From contig JAEYUE010000221.1 in the NCBI GenBank assembly GCA_023433655.1, positions 1 to 18,754 of the forward strand: a stretch of 18,754 bases of DNA, in the 5' to 3' direction. The position numbers and the translations under genes are program-made. This DNA comes from Pseudomonadota bacterium. Its GTDB lineage: Bacteria > Pseudomonadota > Alphaproteobacteria > Caulobacterales > Caulobacteraceae. This document shows, piece after piece, positions 1-6,712 of this stretch. A model generated the notes under the pieces. It made no database searches, had not been told where the DNA came from, and was given only the letters and a program-made list of their open reading frames with translations. The stretch's first letter is position 1, and each line of letters starts with the position of its first letter.

Positions 1-2292
1 GCGGATGCTCTCGCCCATCGAGCCCAGATGGACCGGGATATGCGGAGCGTTGGCGATTAGCGCCCCCCCGGCGTCGAAGACGGCGCAGCTGAAGTCGAGC
101 CGCTCCTTGATGTTGACGGAATAGGCCGTCGCCCGCAGCGCCTCGCCCATCTGTTCGGCGCAGGCCATGAAGCGGCTGTTGAACACCTCCAGCAGGATCG
201 GGTCGACCCCGGTTCCGACGGCGGTCCGGGCGGGCAGGGGGACGACGCGTTCGAGGATCAGGTTCAGACCGGCGTCGACCGTGGCTCGCCAGCCCGGCTC
301 GACCACGGTGGTGCCTGTGTCCTCCAGCACCACGGCAGGGCCTTCGACGACGGCGCCCGGGGCGAGGTCGGCGCGGCGCCAGACGGGCGTTTGCCGACGC
401 TCGCCGGCCATCCAGACCGGGATTTCGTCCACAGGCAGGGCAGGGCCGCCGCCGCGGGCGTGGGGCGCATCCGCGATGCGATCCGGGACGCCCGCGGCCT
501 CGACCTCCAGGGTCTCGACCGCCAGCGCCTTGCCTTCAGCGAAGAAGCCGAAGCGCCGGCGATGCAGGGCCTCGAAGGCGGCGCGCATCCCCTCCGCCGG
601 TCCGAACGGCACGGTCAGGGGGGTGTCGGAGCCGGCGAACTTCACCTCGGCCCGCGCGGCGACGGCGATCTGCGTTTCGGCGAAGCCCTGGGCCGCCAAC
701 TCCGCCCGCGCCTCGACCGCCAGATCGGCGATCCGACCGGCCATCTCCCGGTCGCGGGACGGCTCCAGCGGCAGGGCGGCGGTGGCCTGGCGGATCGCCC
801 GCACCTCGGCCAGACCCATCCCATAGGCGGACAGCACGCCGGCGAAGGGGTGCAGCATCACCCGGGTCATGCCGAGCGCGTCGGCGACGAGGCAGGCGTG
901 CTGGCCGCCGGCGCCGCCGAAGCAGTTGAGGACATAGCGGGTGACGTCGTAGCCGCGCTGGATGGAGATCGACTTGATCGCCTCCGCCATGTTCTGCACG
1001 GCGATGGTGACGAAACCCTCGGCCAGCGCCTCCGGCGAGGTCTCCCGCCCGGTGGTCGTGGTCACCTCCGCCGCCAGCGTCGCGAAGGCCGCCCGCACCG
1101 CGTCGGCGTCGAGGGGCTGGTCGGCGTCGGGCCCGAAGACCGCCGGGAAGAAGCCGGGCTTCAGCTTGCCGAGCATGATGTTGCAGTCGGTGACCGTCAG
1201 CGGCCCGCCGCGCCGGTCGGCGAGCGGGCCGGGGACGGCGCCGGCGGACTCGGGGCCGACCCGGAGGCGGGCGCCGTCGAAGCGGCAGATCGACCCGCCC
1301 CCGGCCGCCACCGTGTGGATCGACAGCATGGGCGCGCGCAGGCGCACGCCGGCCACCACGGCGTCGGCGGTGCGCTCATATTCGCCGGCGAAGTGCGAGA
1401 CGTCGGTCGAGGTGCCGCCCATGTCGAAGCCGATGACGCGGTCGAAACCGGCCGCGCGGGCGGTCTCGGCCATGCCGACCACCCCGCCGGCGGGGCCGGA
1501 CAGGATGGCGTCCTTGCCGCGGAAGGCGTCGGCCGCCGTCAGGCCGCCGCTCGACTGCATGAACAGCAGCGGCGTGGCCTCGCCGAGGTCGCACGCGACG
1601 CGGTCGACGTAGGCTCGTAGCACCGGCGACAGGTAGGCGTCGGCGACGGTGGTGTCGCCGCGTCCGATTAGCTTGATCAGCGCCCCGACCTCATGGCTGA
1701 CCGAGACCTGGTCGAAGCCGATGTCGGCGGCGATCGCCGCCACCTGCCGCTCATGCGCCGGATAGCGCCAGCCGTGCATGAGGACGATGGCGACGGCGCG
1801 CAGGCCGGCGTCGAACGCGGCCTGAAGCCCCCGCCTTGTCCCCAGGATATCCAGAGGCTTGTCCACAACCCCGTCGGCGCGCACGCGCTCGTCGATCTCG
1901 ATCACGCGGCCGTAGAGCTGGTCGGGCAGGCGGATGTGGCGGGCGAACAGGTCCGGGCGGCTCTGCCAGCCGATGCGCAGGGCGTCGGCGAAACCGCGGG
2001 TAATGACCAGGACGGTCGGCTCACCCTTGCGCTCGAGCAGGGCGTTGGTGGCCACGGTGGTGCCCATGCGGACGCCCTCGACCAGACCGGCCGGCAGCGG
2101 TCCCTTGCCCGCGCCGAGCATGCGGCGCACGCCCTCGACCGCGGCGTCGGCGTATTGTTCGGGATTGTCCGACAACAGCTTGCAGGTGCTCAAACGGCCG
2201 TCCGGCGCGCGGGCCACCACATCTGTGAAGGTGCCGCCCCGGTCGATCCAGATCCGCCAGCCGTCGCGGGCGTGTGGAGAAGGCGTGGTCAT
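1..2292 (-). CDS. 5-oxoprolinase (ATP-hydrolysing), fused HyuA-HyuB type, C-terminal part cut by window edge
   Basis: The minus-strand frame stays open from an ATG at 2292 to the window edge (764 codons seen). Two phosphate-binding-type motifs of the hydantoinase A / oxoprolinase family are visible: DRGGTFTD (residues 17-24) and FDMGGTSTD (289-297). From about residue 696 the protein continues without a stop into a hydantoinase B-type domain, including FNSRFMACAEQMGEALR and NAPHIPVHLGSMGE just before the edge. This one-chain architecture is typical of the ~1200-residue 5-oxoprolinases, which cleave 5-oxo-L-proline to glutamate with ATP in the cytoplasm (glutathione/pyroglutamate salvage). N-methylhydantoinase or acetophenone carboxylase relatives usually have separate A and B chains. 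The gene lies 98 bases downstream of the flavodoxin-fold gene on the same strand. No FixK box or strong Shine-Dalgarno sequence was seen before it, so membership of the upstream operon is uncertain. The exact substrate is inferred from family similarity. Confidence 0.85.
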   Translation of the reverse strand, partial: MTTPSPHARDGWRIWIDRGGTFTDVVARAPDGRLSTCKLLSDNPEQYADAAVEGVRRMLGAGKGPLPAGLVEGVRMGTTVATNALLERKGEPTVLVITRGFADALRIGWQSRPDLFARHIRLPDQLYGRVIEIDERVRADGVVDKPLDILGTRRGLQAAFDAGLRAVAIVLMHGWRYPAHERQVAAIAADIGFDQVSVSHEVGALIKLIGRGDTTVADAYLSPVLRAYVDRVACDLGEATPLLFMQSSGGLTAADAFRGKDAILSGPAGGVVGMAETARAAGFDRVIGFDMGGTSTDVSHFAGEYERTADAVVAGVRLRAPMLSIHTVAAGGGSICRFDGARLRVGPESAGAVPGPLADRRGGPLTVTDCNIMLGKLKPGFFPAVFGPDADQPLDADAVRAAFATLAAEVTTTTGRETSPEALAEGFVTIAVQNMAEAIKSISIQRGYDVTRYVLNCFGGAGGQHACLVADALGMTRVMLHPFAGVLSAYGMGLAEVRAIRQATAALPLEPSRDREMAGRIADLAVEARAELAAQGFAETQIAVAARAEVKFAGSDTPLTVPFGPAEGMRAAFEALHRRRFGFFAEGKALAVETLEVEAAGVPDRIADAPHARGGGPALPVDEIPVWMAGERRQTPVWRRADLAPGAVVEGPAVVLEDTGTTVVEPGWRATVDAGLNLILERVVPLPARTAVGTGVDPILLEVFNSRFMACAEQMGEALRATAYSVNIKERLDFSCAVFDAGGALIANAPHIPVHLGSMGESIR

Positions 2293-2390
2293 GACTCGGT
2301 CCGGGCGGGCAGCGGCGAGCTGCACGATAGCCAGGCTGCGCGCGGATCGTCCACGCAGTCGTCCCGCCGGGCTCGTGGAGCAGGCGGCTG

Positions 2391-2972
2391 TCAGGCGGCG
2401 CGGGCGCCCATCGCCGCCACGCGCGCGATCAGGCGTTCGCGGTCCTTTCGCGTCTCGACGCCGCCGATGATGGTGTCCCGGATCGGCTTGAAGCCCAGAA
2501 GGGCGAGCATGCCGCGCCTGAAGGCCATGAGGGAGTGGCTGAGGAACACCGTCCGGTAGATCAGGGCCGGCATGCCCATGGTGACGACGATGCGGGCCGA
2601 ACGTCCCTTGAGGCGGCCGGCCCCCGGGGCCACAGCCTTGCCGCCAAAGGCGAAGTCCGGACGGAACGCCTGTTCAAACAGGGCCTTGAGCCTGGCCGGC
2701 ATCGACCCGAGCCACTGCGGATAGATGACCACCAGGTGCTCGGCCCAGATCAGTTCGTCCTGGAAAGCCCGGACGACGGGGCAGGGCGTTTCCGCCTCCC
2801 ATTCGGCGCGGCTGGCGAGCGAGGGGAAGTCCATCTCCGACAGACTGATGCGATGCACGACGTGCCCGGCCTGGGCGGCCCCCTCGCAATAGGCCTTGGC
2901 GAGGGCGTGGCAGAAGCGCTCCGGATGCGGATCCGGGTGGCCGTCAAGGATGAGGATGCGGCGAGGGTCCAC
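2391..2972 (-). CDS. NAD(P)H-dependent oxidoreductase, flavodoxin_2 fold (quinone reductase-like)
   Basis: A 193-residue protein with a GTG start. The N-terminus reads RRILILDGHPDPHPERF, matching the first beta strand and FMN/FAD phosphate loop of the NQO1/MdaB/KefF-type flavodoxin_2 family. The second signature, VVIYPQWLGSMPARLKALFEQAF (about residues 80-102), is the conserved 'yPlwwgs-P-a-lK-w-D' segment. Such enzymes are cytoplasmic flavoproteins that reduce quinones or other electrophiles with two electrons from NAD(P)H. The gene starts 9 bases after the stop of the upstream USP, and a GAGGG ribosome-binding site overlaps the end of that gene, so the two are very probably one operon driven from the box at 3866-3879. 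The substrate cannot be assigned. A second, divergent family member lies at 9087-9725. Confidence 0.85.
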   Translation of the reverse strand: MDPRRILILDGHPDPHPERFCHALAKAYCEGAAQAGHVVHRISLSEMDFPSLASRAEWEAETPCPVVRAFQDELIWAEHLVVIYPQWLGSMPARLKALFEQAFRPDFAFGGKAVAPGAGRLKGRSARIVVTMGMPALIYRTVFLSHSLMAFRRGMLALLGFKPIRDTIIGGVETRKDRERLIARVAAMGARAA

Positions 2973-2981
2973 GGAAGCCCT

Positions 2982-3815
2982 CTAATGCGCCAGGCAGAGA
3001 GAGATCTGGCTGTCGCCGACGAGATCGCGGGTGACGCCGCCGAGGGCCCACTCCCGCACCCGGGCATGGCCGTAGCCTCCCGCGACGATCAGGCCCGCGC
3101 GTCGGGCCTCGGCCTCGTCAAGAATCTGCCGGCCGGCGGAGCGTTCACCGGGCGGCGCCACGACCGCGTCGACAGCGACCTCGTGCCGCCGCAACCAGGC
3201 TGCGACGTCCGCCAGTTCCTCCTTCGCCGCGTCGACGTCATCATCGTCTGGGCGGATGGAGTAGAGGGTCGCCCCCCGGGCGCGCTGAAGCAGGGGAATG
3301 GCGGCCGCCACGGCCAGCCGCGCCTCGCGGCAGTCCTTCCATGCGATCAGGGCCGGCTCATCGACCGGGTTGCGCAGCCGCGTCGGGGGGATGACCAGGA
3401 TCGGCCGGCCGGACCCCATCAGAACGTCGGCGACATCGGGCGCGTGATAGGGCGTCCGGGTGCTGCGGGCGCCGAGGATGACCAGGTCCGCCGAACGGGC
3501 GGCGCGGGAGAAGACCTGGCCGGGAAAGCCGATCTTGCCGCGCCAGTCCGCATCGACCCCTCGCTGCTGCACGATCTCCAGAAAGCAGGCCCGGGCCCGC
3601 TCGACGTCGGCCTCGGCCATGTCTCGATAAAGGGCGAGGAGTTCGCCGACCATGGCGCCGCCGCTCATGGGGTCGTAGAGGGGCGGGGCGATGGACCCGG
3701 CGCACAGGCCGGTGAGGTGGGCGTCGAAGGCGAGAGCGAGGTCGCAGGCCAGTTCGACGCGACCGTCGCTTTCGGGGCCGTCCTCCACCGCGACGAGCAG
3801 GCTGGCGTAGGTCAT
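2982..3815 (-). CDS. universal stress protein, tandem UspA domains (USP-1)
   Basis: A 277-residue protein with two UspA-like halves. The first starts at MTYASLLVAVEDG and ends near GSGRPILVIP; the second starts around EPALIAWKDCREAR. The C-terminal half carries the nucleotide-binding-type motif GGYGHARVREWALGGVTR (residues 246-263), close to the UspA G-x2-G-x9-G pattern. The equivalent loop in the N-terminal half (GARSTRTPYHAPDVADVLMG) has lost the glycines. The ATG at 3815 is preceded by a GGAG ribosome-binding site about 7 bases away. The gene is divergent from the cytochrome c gene and shares one perfect FixK box whose centre is 57.5 bases from each start codon. Tandem USPs are cytoplasmic ATP-binding stress proteins, often induced by anaerobiosis; the precise role is unknown. 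First gene of the USP / oxidoreductase operon. Confidence 0.9.
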   Translation of the reverse strand: MTYASLLVAVEDGPESDGRVELACDLALAFDAHLTGLCAGSIAPPLYDPMSGGAMVGELLALYRDMAEADVERARACFLEIVQQRGVDADWRGKIGFPGQVFSRAARSADLVILGARSTRTPYHAPDVADVLMGSGRPILVIPPTRLRNPVDEPALIAWKDCREARLAVAAAIPLLQRARGATLYSIRPDDDDVDAAKEELADVAAWLRRHEVAVDAVVAPPGERSAGRQILDEAEARRAGLIVAGGYGHARVREWALGGVTRDLVGDSQISLCLAH

Positions 3816-3865
3816 GGTGATCTCCGTATCCTGTTGGAGCGGACACCGGGCCGGCCCCGGCCGCC

Positions 3866-3879
3866 TTGATCAGGATCAA
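3866..3879. promoter_or_regulatory. FixK/FNR box, perfect palindrome, divergent USP-1 / cytochrome c promoter
   Basis: TTGATCAGGATCAA matches the FNR/FixK consensus TTGAT-N4-ATCAA in all ten defined positions. It lies midway between two divergent start codons (3815 minus and 3930 plus), with exactly 50 bases on each side. Activator binding could serve both genes. Confidence 0.88.
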
Positions 3880-3929
3880 CGCCCCGCGCCTGGCCGGACG
3901 CCACGGTGGCGCGCACTGGAGGACCGCAG

Positions 3930-4301
3930 ATGTTCAAGCTCCGCCTCGCCGCCGCCCTTGTCGCCGCCGCCCTCGGGACCGTCGCCTGTGCGGGCCGGGA
4001 GCCGCCTGCCCGCTTCCAGGCGGGCGCGCCGGATACGGCGGGCGAGGCCGCCTTGCGGGGCCAGCGGCTGGCCGCCCAGGCCTGCGGCGGCTGCCATGCC
4101 ATCGGAATCACGGGCGCCAGTCCCCTGGCCGACGCGACCCCCTTCCGCGAGATCGTGCGCCGCCGCTCGCTCGGGGAACTCGAGGAGGGCTTCGCCGCCG
4201 GTCTGGTCACCAGCCACCCGGCCATGCCGGCCTTCAACTTCCGCGCCAGCGAGATCGACGATCTGATCGCCTACCTGGAAACGTTGAAGGCGCAGTCGTG
4301 A
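3930..4301 (+). CDS. small exported monohaem c-type cytochrome
   Basis: A 123-residue protein. The ATG at 3930 was chosen over the GTG at 3906 because GGAGGA sits 6 bases upstream and because it begins directly with a signal peptide (MFKLRLAAALVAAALG). The cysteine at residue 20 (GTVAC) could be a weak lipobox, so the protein may be a periplasmic lipoprotein; simple signal peptidase I cleavage is the alternative. The haem motif CGGCH is at residues 52-56, and the likely axial methionine is M99 in HPAMP. The small size and single haem fit a cytochrome c-551/c-552-like electron carrier, acting in the periplasm between a quinol-oxidising complex and a terminal oxidase or reductase. Its partner is not in the window. 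The divergent box at 3866-3879 suggests induction at low oxygen. Confidence 0.88.
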   Translation: MFKLRLAAALVAAALGTVACAGREPPARFQAGAPDTAGEAALRGQRLAAQACGGCHAIGITGASPLADATPFREIVRRRSLGELEEGFAAGLVTSHPAMPAFNFRASEIDDLIAYLETLKAQS

Positions 4302-4344
4302 CCGGCGGCCGGCCTGGTCGCCGGAAGCGCTCGCCGGAACGGGT

Positions 4345-4358
4345 TTGACCGCGATCAA
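4345..4358. promoter_or_regulatory. FixK/FNR box upstream of USP-2 operon
   Basis: TTGACCGCGATCAA matches TTGAT-N4-ATCAA with one half-site change (TTGAC). Its centre is 57.5 bases before the ATG at 4409, the same distance as the USP-1, cytochrome c and HdeD genes. It lies 43 bases after the cytochrome c stop codon, so the USP-2 operon has its own regulated promoter. Confidence 0.85.
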
Positions 4359-4408
4359 GGCTCGCCGGCCCGGAACCCGCGAGGATGGGCGCAAACGGAG
4401 AGTCGCCC

Positions 4409-5269
4409 ATGAGCTTCAAACATATCCTCGCCCTGGCCTCGGGCGGCGCCGGCGATGCGTCGGCGCTGGCTTTCGCCGCGGACTTGGCCGCGCAGCACGA
4501 TGCGGTCGTCGAGGTGCTGCCGGTCTATCCGGACAGCGCCGCGGACATGATCGCTCTTGGCATGGCGCTCGGCGCCTCGCTGTCGCACGACGCCATCGAG
4601 GAACTGGCCGCGGCCGAGCGAGAGCTGCAGCGCCGCGTCGAGGAGATCGCCAAACGGGCGGCCAATGAGGCTGACGTGGTCTACGGCCGCGGCGAAGGCG
4701 CGCCGCGGTTGTCGGTCCTCACCCGCGGCCTCCGGCCGGGACTGGCCCTGTCGAGGGAGGCGGCCCTCGCGGATGTCGTCGTAGTGGCGCAGGAGGCGAT
4801 CGGGTCGGCCGGCGGACGGGAGCTCCTCGGTCAGGCTTTGCTGGCGGATCGTGCGCCGATCCTGGTCGCTCGCGGGGAGCCTGGGCGGCTGGCGGGCCCG
4901 GCCGCCATTGCGTGGGACGGGAGCCCGCAGGCAGGCCGCGCAGTGCGCGCCGCCTTGCCGCTGCTGGCGATGGCGAGCGCCATCCACGTGCTGCAGTGCG
5001 TGTCCGGCCTCGATCCGCAGGCCGGGGATTCGGACATCGAACCGCTTAACGCCTACCTCACGCTCCACGGGGTTGGGGCCGGAGAAGCGACCCTCGTCGA
5101 GGGCGAGGATGAGGGCGCAGCCCTGCTGGCCGCCGCGGAGGCGAAGCAGGCCGGGCTTCTGGTGGCCGGGGCGTGGGGCCATTCCCGCCTGCGCGAGACC
5201 GTCTTCGGCGGAGCGACGCGCACCTTCCTGCGGCGCGCCGACGGACCCTGCCTGCTGCTGGCGCACTGA
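4409..5269 (+). CDS. universal stress protein, tandem UspA domains (USP-2)
   Basis: A 286-residue tandem USP. The ATG at 4409 is preferred to one at 4385 because a GGAG ribosome-binding site lies about 8 bases upstream and because USPs normally begin with a strand such as MSFKHILALASGG. The C-terminal half carries GAWGHSRLRETVFGGATR (residues 254-271), the nucleotide-binding-type loop; the N-terminal half has no comparable glycine motif. A helix rich in Glu/Arg (about residues 69-90) lies in the first half. It is first in a four-gene run (USP-2, USP-3, LysE-type exporter, MBL nuclease) with spacings of +1, -1 and -4 bases, so co-translation is likely. Predicted cytoplasmic stress protein induced through the FixK box at 4345-4358; biochemical role unknown. 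Confidence 0.9.
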   Translation: MSFKHILALASGGAGDASALAFAADLAAQHDAVVEVLPVYPDSAADMIALGMALGASLSHDAIEELAAAERELQRRVEEIAKRAANEADVVYGRGEGAPRLSVLTRGLRPGLALSREAALADVVVVAQEAIGSAGGRELLGQALLADRAPILVARGEPGRLAGPAAIAWDGSPQAGRAVRAALPLLAMASAIHVLQCVSGLDPQAGDSDIEPLNAYLTLHGVGAGEATLVEGEDEGAALLAAAEAKQAGLLVAGAWGHSRLRETVFGGATRTFLRRADGPCLLLAH

Positions 5270-5270
5270 C

Positions 5271-6077
5271 ATGGCGGTCCGGGAGATTCTCGTTCACCTG
5301 GACAGTCCCGACGTCGTCGGCGCGCTGGTCCCCGCGGCCGCGAAACTGGCGCGGGACCTCCGCGCGCCCGCCCTCACCCTCGCCGCACTTGCCGAAATTC
5401 CAGTGCGCATGAGCGCCGCCCCCCTGCCTTTCGGCCTGCTGAAAGCGCGCGAGAACGCCCTGCTCGACCTCCTCGACCGCATGGAGACGAAAGCGCGCGA
5501 CGCCGCGCCCGGCGTCCAGATCGAGTGGCGGGGGGCCGTGTCCCCCGTGGCCCAGTCCCTGCTGGCCCGCTGGGGGGTGCGTGCGGACCTCGTCATCATG
5601 TCGCACTGCGGAGACGGCAGCGCCGCCATGGCCCCTGTGGACCTCGGCGCGGCCGTCCTGGCGGCCGGGCGACCGGTCCTGGTGGTCCCGCGGTCGTCGC
5701 CGGAACTGAGGTTCGAGCGGGTGCTGATCGGGTTCAAGTCGACGCGCGAGGCGCGCGCCGCGCTCGCCGCCGCCGTGCCCCTGCTCGAGCGGACCCGTCG
5801 GGTCCTGATCGCGTCCGTCGGTCCGGCGCCGGCGAACGACCTGCGTGACGCGGCGACCTTCCTGCACGGTCACGGCGTGCGGGCCGAGACGGCCATCATC
5901 GACGACGTTTCGGATGGCGACGCCGCCGGCGCACTGCTCGCCCTGGCGGAGGAGGAGAGACCGGATCTGCTGGTCACGGGCGCCTGGGGCCACAGCCGGG
6001 CGCGCGAGATGGTGTTCGGCGGCGTCACCCGGACTCTGCTGGCGGACGGCCGCCTGACGTGTCTGATGGTTCATTGA
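5271..6077 (+). CDS. universal stress protein, tandem UspA domains (USP-3)
   Basis: A 268-residue tandem USP whose ATG at 5271 follows the USP-2 stop after a single base. The N-terminal half begins MAVREILVHLDSPD and ends near GRPVLVVPR; the second begins RFERVLIGFKSTREAR. The nucleotide-binding-type loop is again only in the C-terminal half: GAWGHSRAREMVFGGVTR (residues 237-254). It is clearly a paralogue of USP-2, sharing the GAWGHSR-RE--FGG-TR signature, and probably arose by tandem duplication followed by divergence of the N-terminal half. Its stop codon overlaps the start of the next gene (TGATG), indicating translational coupling. The adjacent USPs could form a heterodimer, but that is inference. 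Confidence 0.9.
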   Translation: MAVREILVHLDSPDVVGALVPAAAKLARDLRAPALTLAALAEIPVRMSAAPLPFGLLKARENALLDLLDRMETKARDAAPGVQIEWRGAVSPVAQSLLARWGVRADLVIMSHCGDGSAAMAPVDLGAAVLAAGRPVLVVPRSSPELRFERVLIGFKSTREARAALAAAVPLLERTRRVLIASVGPAPANDLRDAATFLHGHGVRAETAIIDDVSDGDAAGALLALAEEERPDLLVTGAWGHSRAREMVFGGVTRTLLADGRLTCLMVH

Positions 6078-6712
6078 TGTCGGGAATCGGGGTCGATCCC
6101 GACGTGCTGCCGGCCTTCGCCCTGACCATGGCGTTGATCGAACTCACGCCCGGGCCGAATCTCGCCTGGCTGGCGCTGCTGGCCGCCTCGCGCGGCCGCG
6201 GTGCGGGCGTGCGGGCCGTGGCCGGCGTGACGCTCGGCCTGTCCGCCTGGCTGCTGGCGACCCTGTTCGGCCTGGCCGGCACGCCGCTGTTTTCCCCGAC
6301 AGGTCTGGAGGTGCTGCGCTGGATCGGCGCGGCCTATATGGTCTGGCTGGCCTGGGACGCCCTGAGGCCGTCGTCCGCCACCGCCGGAGGCCTCGACCGG
6401 GACCGGCCTTTCCTGCGCGGACTCGTCGCCAACCTGCTCAACCCCAAGGCGGCGGTGTTCTACATCGCCCTGATTCCGGGCTTCATCCGGCCGGCGGCGG
6501 GGCCGATCTTCGGGCAGATCCTGATCCTCGGAAGTCTCCACATCGCCATCAGCGTCATGGTTCACGGCGCCGTGGTGATGGGCGCGGCCGAGGCGGCCGC
6601 GCGCCTGGCTCCGCCCTGGGTGATGGCGATGCGGATCTTCCTTGCACTTGGCCTGCTGGCGGCCACGATCTGGCTGCTGACCCTCCCCCTGTCTTCCGGA
6701 TACGCCGCATGA
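6077..6712 (+). CDS. LysE/RhtB-family amino-acid or metabolite exporter
   Basis: A 211-residue, very hydrophobic protein. The family signature TPGPN is at residues 24-28 inside the first membrane segment, and LLNPKAAVFY, the conserved mid-protein segment of RhtB/LysE transporters, lies about two thirds through. About five to six membrane segments can be read, which fits the ~200-residue family. The ATG at 6077 overlaps the USP-3 TGA by one base. Proteins of this family sit in the inner membrane and export amino acids or related small molecules by proton antiport. The substrate cannot be predicted. Its place in a USP/nuclease operon is unusual and suggests export of a metabolite that accumulates under low oxygen (inference). 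Confidence 0.88.
   Translation: MSGIGVDPDVLPAFALTMALIELTPGPNLAWLALLAASRGRGAGVRAVAGVTLGLSAWLLATLFGLAGTPLFSPTGLEVLRWIGAAYMVWLAWDALRPSSATAGGLDRDRPFLRGLVANLLNPKAAVFYIALIPGFIRPAAGPIFGQILILGSLHIAISVMVHGAVVMGAAEAAARLAPPWVMAMRIFLALGLLAATIWLLTLPLSSGYAA

Noticed and set aside
391..3869. Long plus-strand frames opposite the oxoprolinase, oxidoreductase and USP-1 genes (391-1620, 1693-2559, 2535-3869)
   Set aside because: They oppose real genes with diagnostic motifs and read as low-complexity Gly/Arg/Asp/His-rich sequence without domains or good ribosome-binding sites.
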